Part shown: positions 10,346 through 22,089 of the stretch, one piece after another
How positions within the stretch are numbered: position 1 is the first letter of the stretch
Layout: each line of letters opens with the position of its first letter
Origin: Silurus meridionalis
Taxonomy: Eukaryota; Chordata; Actinopteri; Siluriformes; Siluridae
Assembly: GCF_014805685.1 (NCBI RefSeq)
Contig: NC_060907.1
Location: forward strand, 7,277,992 to 7,341,991
Direction: 5' to 3'
Length of the DNA: 64,000 nucleotides
Notes under the pieces: generated by a model
The model's database searches: none
What the model saw: the letters and a program-made list of their open reading frames with translations, nothing else
What the model was told of the DNA's origin: nothing
Position numbers and translations under genes: made by a program

Positions 10346-11559
10346 CAGTGCATCACTTTTTTTTTCCACATTTTGTTATGTTACAGCTTTTTTTCCCAAG
10401 TCGGAATTAAATTCAATATTTTTCTTAAAATTCTACAAACAATACCCCATAATGACTTCAAAGAATTTGTTCTAAATATTTGCCAATTTATAATTAAAAT
10501 AAAATCGCATATTCACAGCCTTTGCTCAACACTCTGATTTGGCACCAATTACAGCCTCAAGTCTTTTTGAGTATGATGCTACAAGCTTGGCACACCTATT
10601 TTTGAGCAGTTTCTCCCACTCTTCCTACAGCATGATGCTGCCACCACCATGCTTTACTGTCGGGATGGTATTGGACAGGTGATGAGCGGTGCCTGGTTTC
10701 TTACAGACATGAGGCTTGGCATTCAGGCCAAAGAGTTCAATATTTGCTTCTCATGATCTGAGAGTCCTTCAGGTGACTTTAGGCAGCTCCAGGCAGGCTT
10801 TTATGTGCCTTTTACTAAGGAGTGGCTTGAGTCTGGCCATTGTACCATACAGGCCTAATTGGTGAAGTGCTGCAGAGATGGTTGTTCTTCTGGACGGTTC
10901 TTCTCTCTCCACAGAGAAACAACGGAGCTCTTTCAGAGTGATCGTCCGGTTCTCAGTCACCTCCCTGACTAAGGCCCTTCTCCCCCGATCGCTCAGTTTG
11001 GCCGGGCGGCTCCACTCTAGAAAGAGTCCTGGTGGTTCCAAACTTCTTCCATTTACAGTTGATGGAGGCCAATGTGCTGATTGGAACTTTTAATGCTGCT
11101 GAATGTTTTCTGTTCCCTTCCCCAGATCTGTGCCTCGATACAACCCTGTCTCGGAGGTCTACAGAATCCTTTAGACTTCATGGCTTGGTTTGTGCTCTGA
11201 CATACACTGTTAACTGTGAGACCTCATATAGACAGGTGTGTGCCTTTCCAAATCATATCCAATCAACTGAATTTACCTCAAGTGGACTCCAATCAAGTTG
11301 TAGAAACATCTCAAGGATGATCAGTGGAAACAGGATGCACCTGAGCTCAATTTTGAGTGTCATGGCAAAGGCTGTGAATACTTATGTACAAGTAATTTTT
11401 TTTTTTCATTGGTTATTTTTAATACATTTGCAAAGATTTTGAACAAAGACTCCTTTCTTGTTGTCATTATGGGGTATTGTTTGTAGAATTTTAAGGAAAA
11501 TAATGAATTTAATATATTTTGAAATAAGGTTGTAATACAACAAAATGTGGAATGCACTG
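10346..11559 (-). mobile_element. Tc1-like transposon with both ends, internally deleted (1214 bp)
   Basis: Both tips read CAGTGCAT and face each other, flanked by TA at 10344-10345 and 11560-11561. Subterminal blocks CCACATTTTGTTATGTTACA (left) and TAATACAACAAAATGTGG (right) are inverted partners, and AATACCCCATAATGACTTC faces GTTGTCATTATGGGGTATTG. The family is a common catfish/salmonid-type Tc1 of about 1.6 kb. The minus-strand transposase has lost its central catalytic part: about 10625 joins the C-terminal codons to the region of the HGGGSIML block. Confidence 0.92.
10769..11041 (-). pseudogene. Tc1 transposase N-terminal DNA-binding fragment
   Basis: A 90-residue open stretch with LSDRGRRALVREVTENRTIT and SRRTTISAALHQLGLYG, the PAIRED-like helix-turn-helix region that binds the terminal repeats in Tc1 transposases. 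Further upstream codons (to about 11180) match the N-terminus with breaks, and downstream codons to 10740 are interrupted. The catalytic acids are mostly deleted, so no active enzyme can result. Confidence 0.85.
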
Positions 11560-11561
11560 TA

Positions 11562-13960
11562 GCTCGTTCTTGTTATAACACCAAATCTTACTTATCATAT
11601 CACTATAACTCTACTGTACAACTTCTTTCAAGCTAGTTCTTGATTATTTCAATTTAATATACAGTATATTTCAAATTCAGTGATAAAACGCTTACTTTGG
11701 TGTCCAACTCTAGTCTGAATGAGTTTCATGGCTTGGAAATGCCCATTTTCACAGTCTCAGCTATGACTTCCTTTATTCACAGGTTAATACAGACAACCAG
11801 GCCTCTAAATACTATGAGCAAGCCTCTTATCTCTTAATTCAAAATATTCTAACTAGTTTTCAGTTCAGCGAAAACAGAAAGAAGAATAGAAATGAAATGA
11901 AAAACACACAGTATCATGTTGCACCAAATATTTCTAAGAATTTATTGGGAAATTCCAAAGAAAATCTATAGTTGGTAGATAAAAGTCCTAAATCAAGACA
12001 GCAGAAGCCAATGAGTGTTTTCTTTTTGTCAACATTACAGGCTATGGAACGTTAGATAATTGCTTATTTGTAATTAGAGCTTCTTTAGGGGATGAAAAAC
12101 ATTTTTTCCAACCATGTGATTTGTTATTTCAGTGGAAAAAAAAAGCCTTGACTGTGTAGAATCTGTAACATATTTCTAAATGTCTTTAGTTTTGTATATT
12201 GAATGTTACATTATTGCGGTAGAAACAGCAAGAGTGGCAGATGTCCAACCTAGGTTTATATGTGTGTATATATATATGTGTGTCCATGGAGGTGACTGGT
12301 GTCAGGATTGCCAATGATGGATTGGATTAACTTTATGCTCTAAGGCAAACGTCCACCGTTTCCTCAACCTGACCTTGTCAATTTGGTGCCACAATCTCCG
12401 AGGACTTCCTGTCTCTTTAGGCCAGCTCAAACTGAATGCCTAGGTCCTTTCACCAGAGAACACTTTCGCCACAACCTCGTCCATGCTGACCGGCGCAGTA
12501 AAAAATGCTAATATTTGTGTCATGACTAACCAGTTCAGATGATATCATGTTGTATGCAGGTGCTGTATTTATTTATTTTTTTTATCCGGATTTTATTATT
12601 TTTACAATTTTTCGACACACTCAAGGGTGCAATGATTATTTTAGCGCCATCTGGATGGACAGCTCTGTAATTTTAACGGCAGATGTTCGATGGATTTTTT
12701 TTAACTGCCGCTTATGTGTTTTGTCGTCACTGTGCACACAAGTGGACCACACACACACACACACACACGTACACGTACACACCGGGGATAATTTGGAAAT
12801 TTCAAAACGGGTAATTTAAAGACTGGCATGTTGGCGGATATGTTAAAAATGTCTTTAGATGTTTTTTTATTATTATTTGAAGATGTATTCCACAGTATTC
12901 CATTATTTAAATTCCATTTAAATTAGTCATGGATTTCTCTTATTTCCTTTTATTTCCTAATATTTTATATTTATAGTTTTATTTATACTTTTATTTAATG
13001 CACACATTTCTGAGTGGCCGATCGGGTTCACATTTCAGTTGTATTCTGCATATAACTGTTTGTGTATCTTCAATCTTGAAATTGTGTTTTTTCTATTACT
13101 GAGTCAACGTGTCACATAACACTTAGACAAGGAATCAGGAAGCGATACCAGATGCAAGTGCTAATAAATGTAATGCAGATAAAATGCAAATGTGGATGAT
13201 GAAATAAAAATAGTAAATATGTAAGGAAACAAAAATGAGTTAGACAATAGCATGAACAGATAAAGGTAGATGACAAGGATTGCGGATAAACAAACAGGCG
13301 AAAGGCAAGTGGGGCTGTAAGCTTTGAGTGTATATATACACAAGTCATAATTATAGTGTTTAGTAAACAGGTGGACAAGCAAACATGTGACATAGCTCAC
13401 TAACATGCAATAGATTTTGGGAATGTGTCTCTTTGTATATTCCAGACATAACCGACAGTTAATTCTAACTAGCTAGTTAAGGATAAACTTGCTAGCTTGG
13501 ATTAGCTAAGATGGGCAGTTTTTGGTGTTAAGTTTGTCTCTAAACTAGCCATGATTTCACAAGTCTCATCCCCTCGTTCTTGTTAAGTCTCCCCAATAAG
13601 AGTTTGGGAAATAGCAGTCACACAGACATGTATGAAAGATATCCAAAGGTGATTGACAGGCATATATAGACCTCCATTTTGACTATGAGACCATTAAGTT
13701 ACATATTTCAGTATTTTATGAACAAAAACATTGTTGAAGGTAATACCGTTGTACTGTTTTTTATTAAAAATGTAAGTATCTATCATTAAGATATGATAGT
13801 CACAGCATTACAATATGCAAAGAAAGATAATGTCACAAAAACTATGAAAATGACTCTGTCAGTGATTTGGAATATTACCCAAAACGTCGTCATAAAGATC
13901 TTCGCAATACTTATTTAGATAGTATGTGGCATGCTTTATTAATATTATAGGGTTTAAACA
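11562..13960. other. Spacer, 2.4 kb, no recognised gene
   Basis: Mostly AT-rich. An (AC)n run lies at 12750-12771. The stretch 12280-12520 is less AT-rich and unassigned. The 90-residue plus-strand frame at 12547-12819 runs through the AC repeat and shows no domain. Confidence 0.45.
12750..12784. repeat. (AC)n with ACGT interruptions
   Basis: About eleven AC units followed by GTACACGTACACAC. Confidence 0.9.
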
Positions 13961-13964
13961 TTGA

Positions 13965-14290
13965 ACAATGAAATTAATACAAATGTTCCTCACAGCATTA
14001 CACCACCCCCACCAGGCTGGACTGTTGATACAAGGCAATTTGGGTGCTCCTAATAAAAAATCTGTTATTTTTTTTGCACTTCTCTCCTTTCTGCTCCCCA
14101 CGGTTAGAAAGAGTAATGAGTCCTGTCTTCCTGAATCAATCTGGTCTTTCGCATCTGACATCTCATCAACAAAATGGAATGCCTTTTTGTTTTACATACC
14201 ATTTTTGTGAAAACTCTACCGACTGGCATGCGTGAAAATCCAATGGCTATGCTTAAAGTCATTGAGTTCACACATTTCGCCGGGTATGCA
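13965..14290 (-). mobile_element. Tc1-like transposon remnant (AATAAAGTGG family)
   Basis: CATTACACCACCCCCACCAG, GGCTGGACTGTTGATACAAG, AATCAATCTGGTCTTTCGCA and GCGTGAAAATCC match, in reverse and in order, scattered blocks of a fish Tc1-type transposase gene. Several internal parts are lost. A terminal tip of a related element appears at 43590-43625. Confidence 0.6.
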
Positions 14291-15227
14291 TCACGGACCC
14301 GACTTCGAAAGCCACTGTGCCATAGCTATTTCCTGACTCGTCGTATTTTAGTGTAATTAATGCAGGGCTCTGCGGCGAAAGTCGGTTCTTCAGCAAAGTG
14401 GAGAAAAAGCTTTGATCTTATGGGAAATTTTATGCAGAAGGGAAAAAACTCTTTGAAGCTGCACAAATAGATCTTAATAAACAATTAGCTAAAGTTATTT
14501 TGGTTGGAATCTCAACAAGACTACTACAGAGGGAGATTCAGGAGTAGAAGCTGCAAATGAGAAAAGCTTTGCTGTAGCCTGAATACCTTCTTCATTTCTC
14601 TCACACTCACTTACTCACACATGCAGAAATACAGAGGCACTCATATTGATGAGACATATTAGAGAGTCTGTTCCCCGAGGAGGCCCAGAGGAGTTTGCTT
14701 AGATCTTGTTTTAAGACAAACTGGCCCAAACAGATCTAAGCTTTCTCTTTGATCCTTTGTAAGTACAACATAGTCCTGAAGTAGCGATGGCGAAACTTGG
14801 GGGAACGTGGACATATGGCTGTGAGATTACGGATTGATGTTCATACAGGATGATGAAACTCTCGGGATTACGGATAGCTGGTAAGGGTGTCGTTTGCGGA
14901 AAAACAAGATCGTACGGATGGTGTGTGGGTTTTGCTTTTTTTGTGAACTGGTTCACATCAGTTTTGGGAGAAAGAAAATAAGATTGGAAGATAGGAGGAA
15001 TGAAGGTTGAAAGAAAAAAAAAAACAAAAAAAAAAACAAATGGAAGTAAAGAAGGAAAAGAAGAAATTCTGTCACAGTTGCACCAGGAATTGGCTGGCAT
15101 GTGTAAGAGAGAAGGAGATGGGGAAGAAAGGATAAAAAAGCATACAAGTAGAAAAGATCAAGAAAAATTTTATGGACAGACAATGAATAGATTGATATAG
15201 ATAAATACATGGATGGATGGATGACGA

Positions 15228-15230
<3 letters not shown>
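14291..15230. other. Spacer, no recognised gene
   Basis: Frames at 14711-15100 and 14953-15210 on the minus strand arise from a purine-rich A/G tract on the plus strand and show no domain. Confidence 0.5.

Positions 15231-15324
<94 letters not shown>
15231..15324. repeat. (CTAT)n microsatellite
   Basis: About 23 uninterrupted CTAT units, preceded by short GGAT repeats. Likely highly polymorphic. Confidence 0.98.
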
Positions 15325-15325
<1 letters not shown>

Positions 15326-16072
15326 CAGTGAACAAAACAAACAAATAGAGTATATAACACAGAAGGAAACCCACCACTGTTTATGAATTACAAGCCATTC
15401 ATGTCCCACAGAGGACAACACACTCTCCTCAACCTCCTAAAGAATAGACACAATTGTAAAGAAAGCGATAGAGAGAAAGAAAGAGATGTGTATTGACTCT
15501 TAAGTCATGTCATCTATCGCAAGAGAAGATACAGGACATTGGGTTTGCTTTAGGACCTGATCACTTTCCAGCAGATGTTTACCAGTGGCTCAGTGGCCCT
15601 CAGGATGAGGCTACTCTAAGGACAGGACAATAATGAATATTCTGTAGTGTTTCATGCAGTTTTAGCTTCAGTATAGGTTACAGCTTTCATTTCATTACAC
15701 TGGCATTACATTTGATTTCTTTTTCATTGGAAAAAATAACCCAGCTCCACTCTTTTTTATAACCAAGTTGTTGTTTTGGTTGAAAATGTATGAAGGTATG
15801 AGAAAAAAAGCCAGGACTCATACCTTTATATAAATAACCATCAGTGACTAATTGAGGTCTAGGTCAGGAAAGCAGGTAAATGTTGGTTGCTGGTCTGTCG
15901 TCAGTCGGCTGCTCACTGGTCACAGAAAACACATTTAGCACATTTAGCATACGCAATGTTGCGTCAAGTGGCCATGAAAACGCTCTCATACCCTGTCCCT
16001 GCCTGATTACATACTGCAGTGAGAAAACAGTGAGTCACCACCATGCTGTGTGCTGGAGTTAAAAAGAGAAAG

Positions 16073-16073
<1 letters not shown>
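15325..16073. other. Spacer
   Basis: No recognised gene or element. Confidence 0.5.

Positions 16074-16121
<48 letters not shown>
16074..16121. repeat. (GA)n microsatellite
   Basis: About 23 GA units. Confidence 0.97.
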
Positions 16122-16125
<4 letters not shown>

Positions 16126-16276
16126 ATAAAAGAAGGGATGAAGGAAGAAAGGGTCAATGAACAAGATGATAGAGCAAAAGATGAGATAATGCTATTTGAG
16201 TACATTGGGCTCTGCTTCAAAAGAACTGATATGCACATGAGAGGAATCAAAGACCATTTGTGTAAGTCTGCGTGTG

Positions 16277-16294
16277 AGAAAGAAAGAAAGAAAA

Positions 16295-16330
<36 letters not shown>

Positions 16331-16599
16331 CAGAAAGAAAGAAAGAAAAAGGAAAGAAAGAAAGAAAGAGAATTTTGAGGGGATGAATGAAGGTAAGGGT
16401 TAACAATACAAGCAAAAAAATGAAAAAGGGTTAGTTAGATTATAACAGTTGTGTGAAAAAAAGAAAGGAGAGTGAAAGAATGACCAAAAGAAAGAAAGAA
16501 TTTTGAAGGGATGGAGCAAGGAATGGGTGAACAATATAAGCAAAAAATAAGGAATAAAAGGTGTTGTTTTATACCAGTTGTGTGAACAAAAAGAAAGGA

Positions 16600-16655
<56 letters not shown>

Positions 16656-16880
16656 ATTTTGAGGGAATGAAGGAAGGAAAGGGTTAACAATACAAGCAAA
16701 AAAAATATAAAAAAAAGGTTAGTAAGATTATAACAGTTGTGTGGAAAAAAAAGAAAGGAGAGTGAAAGAATGTCCAAAAGAAAGAAAGAATTCTGAAGGG
16801 ATGGAGGAAGGAATGGGTGAACAATATAAGCAAATTTTATACCAGTTGTGTAAAAAAAAGAGAGAAAAGAAAGAAAGAAA
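16277..16880 (+). repeat. Higher-order GAAA minisatellite with two alternating modules
   Basis: GAAA arrays at 16277-16369 and 16591-16656 separate repeated non-simple modules. Module A (starting AATTTTGAGGG at 16371 and again at 16655) contains GGGTTAACAATACAAGCAAA and GATTATAACAGTTGTGTG. Module B (starting at 16499 and 16789) contains GGGTGAACAATATAAGCAAA and TTTATACCAGTTGTGTG. A and B are themselves related. The order is A-B-A-B, with a dimer period of about 284-290 bp. Open frames here are repeat artefacts. Confidence 0.9.
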
Positions 16881-16917
16881 GCTTATTGAAATAAAGCAGT
16901 CACTGTTGCACCAGGCC

Positions 16918-16920
<3 letters not shown>

Positions 16921-16957
<37 letters not shown>
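16921..16957. repeat. (GT)n microsatellite
   Basis: About 18 GT units. Confidence 0.97.
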
Positions 16958-16959
<2 letters not shown>

Positions 16960-16974
16960 AGTAAGATCTTCAGT

Positions 16975-17270
16975 TATGGATCACTGCTATTAGCAGGCCT
17001 CTGAAGCATTTTCATGGTGCACTGAGAGGAAAGGCGGTGAATAAGACCATGCAGATTACTTGTTTTTGTTTCCACATTAGCATTGTAAATTTGACCCTGG
17101 AGTCCGGCCCAGCACCTGTTTAGCAGTGCATTAGCACCTTTTAATAATATTTTTACATTGCCTAACCTGATTGTTATGACCTGAAGCAGACAGCTGGCAG
17201 CCATGTGCATGCAGCAGAACCGACATCTTCATCGACTTTATTCCTCCTCAGATACACTGTATTTCTCATA
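16975..17270. promoter_or_regulatory. Possible conserved non-coding block
   Basis: Unique, base-balanced DNA between repeats with no open frame. It contains CACATTAGCATTGTAAATTT, TGCATTAGCACC and AATAATATTTTTACATTG. This compositional look is typical of conserved vertebrate enhancers, but conservation cannot be tested here. Confidence 0.2.
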
Positions 17271-17644
17271 GCATGGACCTGCAAAGTGCTAGAGCCCATC
17301 AACAAGTTACAATGCTTTTTTTTGTTTTGCTGTTTTGGGTTCAATACCCAGGACATTTACTTTGCTCGTTCCTTTGCAGTTTGAGATTTTTATTTTTGTC
17401 TTTTCTTTTCACAGGAAAAAAATCTCCAGCATTGAATTCGCACCTACAGAGTTCAATTAAAACCGTTTGTTTGTATCCAAAAGCACTTAGATAAATATTG
17501 AGAATGTTAATTTCATAGCAAAATTTACATCGATTTTTCTTTTCTTTTCTCTTAGATATTTATTTTTCTGGTTTAACTTCATATTTCCTGTCAAGTGTTT
17601 TCCATTTCATAAAATATTAAAAGCAGAACCACTGCTATGAAAAA
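17271..17644. other. Spacer
   Basis: No recognised feature; T-rich plus strand. Confidence 0.5.
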
Positions 17645-18640
17645 ATGTACTGGAACCATTCTATTGAGCTTTTAGTGGAACCAAGCATATCTCTAATAAG
17701 CATCTGGTGGAACAGAGTGGAACTTTATCTTTTGGTGAAGAACACCTTTTGGACTATCCACGTAGATCTCCAATAAGCTTCTGGAGCAACCAAGCAGAAT
17801 GCTAATACGCATTTATAGATACCTAGTAGAATGTTTTGTACTGATTGGCCAGGCAGAGGGACCAAGCTGGGAAGGATGTGCTGCAAGTTAGAGCAATAAA
17901 GGATGGAGATGGAAATGTGTTGATTAGTGAGGGAATTGTGTTGAGAAGGTGGAGTGAGTATTTTAAGCAGCTGATAAATGAGGAAAATGAGAGAGAGAGA
18001 GAGAGAAAGAGAGGTTGAGTGGTGTGGAGATGGTGAAGCAGGAAGTGGATAGGATTAGTAAGGAGAAAGTGAGAGCAGTAGAGTAGTGGAAGCCTGAGTT
18101 ACCTTATGTAAGATTATGAGATAATGTCCTTTCTATAGTCTTTTACAGTCATTTGAGATCATCATAGATCCAACACCAGCTTGCACAAGTGCAGTAGGAA
18201 TGACGTAAGAGGCAGATGTAGAGGACAGGGTAGTATGTAGAAGGATGATCTGCTGTGGCAACCAATAACAGGAGCAGGCAAAAGAAGAAGAAGATACCAA
18301 GTGGAATTTAAAGCACTTACAGGACTAACCATGTAGAACTCCAAGGGCAGGCAACTAATGCAGTTGAGAATCAAGTAACACTCCAAAGATCTACTGGAGC
18401 AACCAAGCAGAATGCTTAATCAAATGAGTAGAACTTCAATGATCTACTGCAGGAACCAAATAAACCTTAAGGAACCTAATTTTTTTTTGAGAGTGTAGGA
18501 GAACAGGCAGCTGATGCTTGTTCCAAGTAGAATTCCAATGATCAACAAATCTTTTAGAGAATCAAGTAACAATCTAAAGATCTATAGGGGCAACCAAGCA
18601 GAACTCTAAATGAATAAATACTTGTTAAAAAAGTAGAACG
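17645..18640 (+). repeat. Diverged ~190-bp tandem minisatellite, interrupted by a LINE
   Basis: The words AGAATCAAGTAACA, AAAGATCTA and CAACCAAGCAGAA recur at 18366-18412 and 18556-18604, exactly 190 bp apart. A further related copy (CTTCTGGAGCAACCAAGCAG) lies at 17779-17798, before the LINE inserted at 17851-18293. Shorter internal repeats (CAAGCATATCTCTAATAAGC against AATGCTAATACGC) suggest a smaller ancestral unit. Confidence 0.7.
17851..18293 (+). mobile_element. RTE-like LINE, internally deleted
   Basis: From about 17852 the plus strand reads RQRDQAGKDVLQVRAIKDGD and then GNVLISEGIVLRRWSEYFKQ, a block found just before the reverse transcriptase of RTE-like fish LINEs. After a GA run the frame is lost. 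The 3' tail GATGATCTGCTGTGGCAACC plus AACAGGAGCAGGCAAAAGAA ends in (GAA)n. The central reverse transcriptase is deleted. The tail matches those at 45801 and, in reverse, at 36516. Confidence 0.8.
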
Positions 18641-19310
18641 GCAAAGCTCCAAGAAAGAGTGTAGAATAAAAACTGATGTAGCTTTTGAAGCAAAGTGGTC
18701 TTGCTTGTTAAAACTACTGTGTATTTTGCTAGATTTCATATATTATATTTAAAACATTGCTTTTTGAAAGGCAAGAATCCTAAAATCTGTCAGTGATACA
18801 TGATGACTTGCAATAATGGTTGGAAATGGTGCATTTGACTGGAAAAAAAGGGAAAAAGAGAGAGTGAATGGGATATTATTATGATAGTATAGTTTGGAAA
18901 AGGACCTCCTTCAAACAGATGAATAGCTTGTGGCTGAGAACATGCCTTTTGGCTGTATAGAGCTTGACTTCAACTGGATTGAGAAGGGGTGGAAATTGGG
19001 GACCAAAGGGAAACGGGGTCATAGCACCAATCAACCTGCCCTACAAACCAGCTGGAACAGCCCAAGAGCATTTAACACTTTTCTTACTGAAGTGGTTTTA
19101 ATAGCTTTACTGGTTCCTATCCATACAGGAAATACAGGAAGACCTTGTAGCTTCTTCTACACAGATTATTTTGAATGCGAAGTATTTTTAGAGACAAAGT
19201 ATGTTCTGTTACCATGTTTGGTCTGAATATCAGGTGAAGGGCATTTCGATGGAATTAATTCAGAAAAATACGTTGATTGCGACGTTGACATGCCAGGCCG
19301 ATTAACTGCG
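18641..19310. other. Spacer
   Basis: No recognised gene. The 98-residue plus-strand frame at 18930-19226 has no domain I recognise. Confidence 0.5.
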
Positions 19311-19314
19311 AAGT

Positions 19315-19374
19315 GAGCTGGCCAGCTTATTAACAACAAAGCCATTTCTACGTTTATAATAAGCTGGCCAGCTC
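19315..19374. repeat. Perfect 18-bp inverted repeat (hairpin)
   Basis: GAGCTGGCCAGCTTATTA at 19315-19332 is exactly reverse-complemented at 19357-19374, with a 24-nt loop. The arm itself contains the palindrome GCTGGCCAGC. The structure could form a strong hairpin or cruciform; its origin (transposon end or other) is unclear. Confidence 0.9.
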
Positions 19375-19499
19375 GCCTCCTGGGACTAAAACAAAACCAA
19401 ATTAAAAGGTTAATATAGTCTCCACAGGTAAATGTACTGCTAGAAATACCAACATTTCCAGTAATTATTATTTTTATTTTTGTTTTTTTTATGTTAGCC

Positions 19500-19583
19500 C
19501 TTGTAATAACTGAATTGTAGTGCAGCTTGGTGGTGCTGGGATCTGCACACATGACCTCCCGAAATGCCCAGATCCTCAACATA
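19500..19583 (-). mobile_element. tRNA-derived SINE fragment
   Basis: In reverse, the sequence has the B-box-like region and the CCCAGCACCACCAAGCTGCA motif that follows the tRNA-like head in the SINEs at 40020, 41222 and 58105. Only part of the head and junction remain. Confidence 0.5.
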
Positions 19584-20720
19584 ACAACATAAGCTCAGTA
19601 ATCCTGCAGAAGAACCTAATTTTCATCACCTGCACTTGTGACCTTATTGTTTCACCCACGGCTTGTGGCCAAAGGTAAATATAGGGATAAAGATTAATTT
19701 ATTCTCACCACCACAGAATTAAATATGAAGGTTCTGCTCAACTTATATCAAAGTTGCTTTCAAAGAGCCTTCTACCTTGTTACTGATTAGCACTAATTCA
19801 GTGTCTACTAGCAAGCTTGTTTGTCATGGAAGCCAAAGAGCAAAAAAATTCTGCTTGTACATCTTCACAATGGCTTGAGCATGAGTCCTTGGCATTCATT
19901 CGGAAGCTGGGAGAAAAAAAGACTGAATCTGAAGAGAGCAGGTACAGTATTTAAAGAGAAAGCACTCTGTTAGCATGTCTGTGTGCTTGTGTGTGCTAAT
20001 AAGAGACAAGAGAGAGTGGTATCTCTGATTTTGCACCCCAGGGAGTGTGTGCAAATGTAGATATTTGTGTTGTGTTGAGAGAGAGAAATGAAAACTGGTC
20101 ATAGACAAGAGCAAGACACAGAGGGATTTGAAAAGTGCTCACAGAATGTGGTGATGTGTGTAAGTGTTGGTGGGAGCAGGGGGAGAGAACGAACGAAAGA
20201 AAGAAAGAAAAGGATGTTTATGTACCAGAGGGAGTGTGTGCAAATGTATGATTGTGCTTGGCATTTAGTCAGGATAGTGTGTGATTGTGTGTTTGGGTGT
20301 GTGTGTGTGTGTTTGAGAAAGAAAAAAATGGGAGGGTAAATGAGAGATTACAATTGGTCACAAACACAGAAACAGCAATGAAAATGGTCAGACAAAGTGG
20401 CAGCAGTATGAGTGTGTTCATGTGTGAAGGTGAGATCGTGTGAGCGCATACTGTGTTCACAAAGAGCGAGTTCAAATGTAGAAATATGCGTCAGGCTGCC
20501 TAGAAACGTCCTAGAATGTGATGAATCTGATGTCACGATGCTTTTCTAAACTGAGGCACAATAAACCTGAGAAGAAGAATGTATTTTAAATCAACATGCA
20601 AACAAGATTTAACGTTGAACACTGTAAACTGGTATTTTTTGAACTCTAGTTTCATGACATTGAAATGCTCGGCCTGGTTGGTTTTTGAAGGTGTTTGATT
20701 GTCTATAACAGCAGCTTTGA
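19584..20720. other. Spacer with TG-rich low complexity
   Basis: Plus-strand TGTG/AGAG-rich stretches (20050-20340, including a GTGTGTGT run at 20298-20311). No gene recognised. Confidence 0.5.
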
Positions 20721-20724
20721 CTGT

Positions 20725-21172
20725 AGTATATGGACAAAATTATTGCTTTCCAGCCATATTTGGTTCTTTCCCAAACTGTTACTACAAAATTAGAGGCACA
20801 CAATTGTATTGTATATTTTTGAATGTGGAAGCATGGCATTTCTCAAACAATTCTACCAGAGATTTTGTATTCTGCAGTATTGTATTGTATTTCATACAAA
20901 AATCTCAATGTTGCAATGCCCTTGTGTGCGAAGAGAGTTCCATGAAGTTATGTTGTGTTAAGGTGTAGTGGAAGATCTCAAGTGACCTGCAAGGAGCCCT
21001 GACCTCAACTCCAATGACTTCCTCAATAATTCTGTTATTCTGAATCTCCACAGTGACGCTTCAATATCTAGCATGAAGCTTTCCCAGAAGAATGGAGCTC
21101 ATTACAACAGCAAACGGAAAATAAGTCTGTATTAATTCCCAGGTGATTCATTTCCAGGTCTCTAAATAATTC
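20725..21172 (+). mobile_element. Tc1-like transposon remnant (TATATGGACAAAAG family)
   Basis: Starts with TATATGGACAAAATTATTG, a decayed tip. Later blocks match transposase codons on the plus strand: TTGCAATGCCCTTGTGTGCG, GAGAGTTCCATGAAGTTATG, AAGATCTCAAGTGACCTGCA and GGAGCCCTGACCTCAACTCC, corresponding to the second Asp block through the SPDLN block of a Tc1 transposase. Frameshifts and a deletion after the SPDLN region abolish the protein. Confidence 0.75.
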
Positions 21173-22089
21173 TTCATAACTCTCTGCTCACAACCTTGGG
21201 GTTACTATAGACAATCAACTGTCCTTCTCCTCACATGTTGCTTAATGTAGCTCGTTCTTGTCAATTTCTTTTCTACAACATCCTGAAAAATTCGACAATT
21301 TCTGTCCACACAGGCTGCTCAGGTGCTTGTTCGGTTTCTTTTCATTCTTTTTATTAAGATAGCTTAATGATTACTTTGGTAAAAGTAATGTCTAAAACCT
21401 GGCTAGCTAAGCATGATTTTCCTCATACAGTCAAAGTCACACTATGTGCCATAGTAAAATAGACTTGGCCTAATCAATTCTGTATTACAGCACTCATGCT
21501 ACATCTCTATATGAAATTTTCTCCCTGTTCATTTTCCCAGCTAACTAGATTTGTACATGCGAGGCTGTTATTTCTGATTAAGATAAAGAGAAACACATTT
21601 ACAATTCAATTTACACTTCAGAGCTTCAGCTAATCACTATCTCATGCTTTTATCCTTGTCTAAGCTTTCCCCAAGGTTACTGCTCATGTTTCATTATTAT
21701 AACCGTACAACGGGGCGGAAACGGTCACCGCACGTTTGCATGAACGTTTGCAATGCATTCTTGCCATCGCTGCAGCGTTTAGGAGCTGTCCTTCAAAGCA
21801 TAAATTAAAAAAAATACCTGGTGGATTTAATTGGTGCAAAACAACTTAGAGGCAAAGGTCACTGTATGCTTTAATTATGACAACAACCTATGCTAATTAT
21901 CTGCGCAGTGTTTACGTTTTCTATCATGAGAAAACATTGTTGATTGAACTTTTTATTTTATTTTTTTTTAATTACACCCTGATGACATCTTGTTAAAGCC
22001 ACAACTCATCACACAAATTTTCACAGGCGCAGACGGTCAATTCTCTCTTTAAACCCTTTGCACTACTGCAATCTGGACACCACAGAGTG
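21173..22089. other. Spacer
   Basis: No recognised gene or element. Confidence 0.5.

Noticed and set aside
15231..15324. Possible CRISPR-like regular array
   Set aside because: It is a plain tetranucleotide microsatellite with no spacers, and the window is vertebrate-like.
16059..16415. 118-codon minus-strand frame rich in Ser, Leu and Phe
   Set aside because: Arises from GA and GAAA microsatellites; likewise 16400-16777 and 16138-16386.
19166..19582. 138-codon minus-strand frame
   Set aside because: It spans the hairpin and a SINE fragment and shows no domain or coding bias; likely chance.
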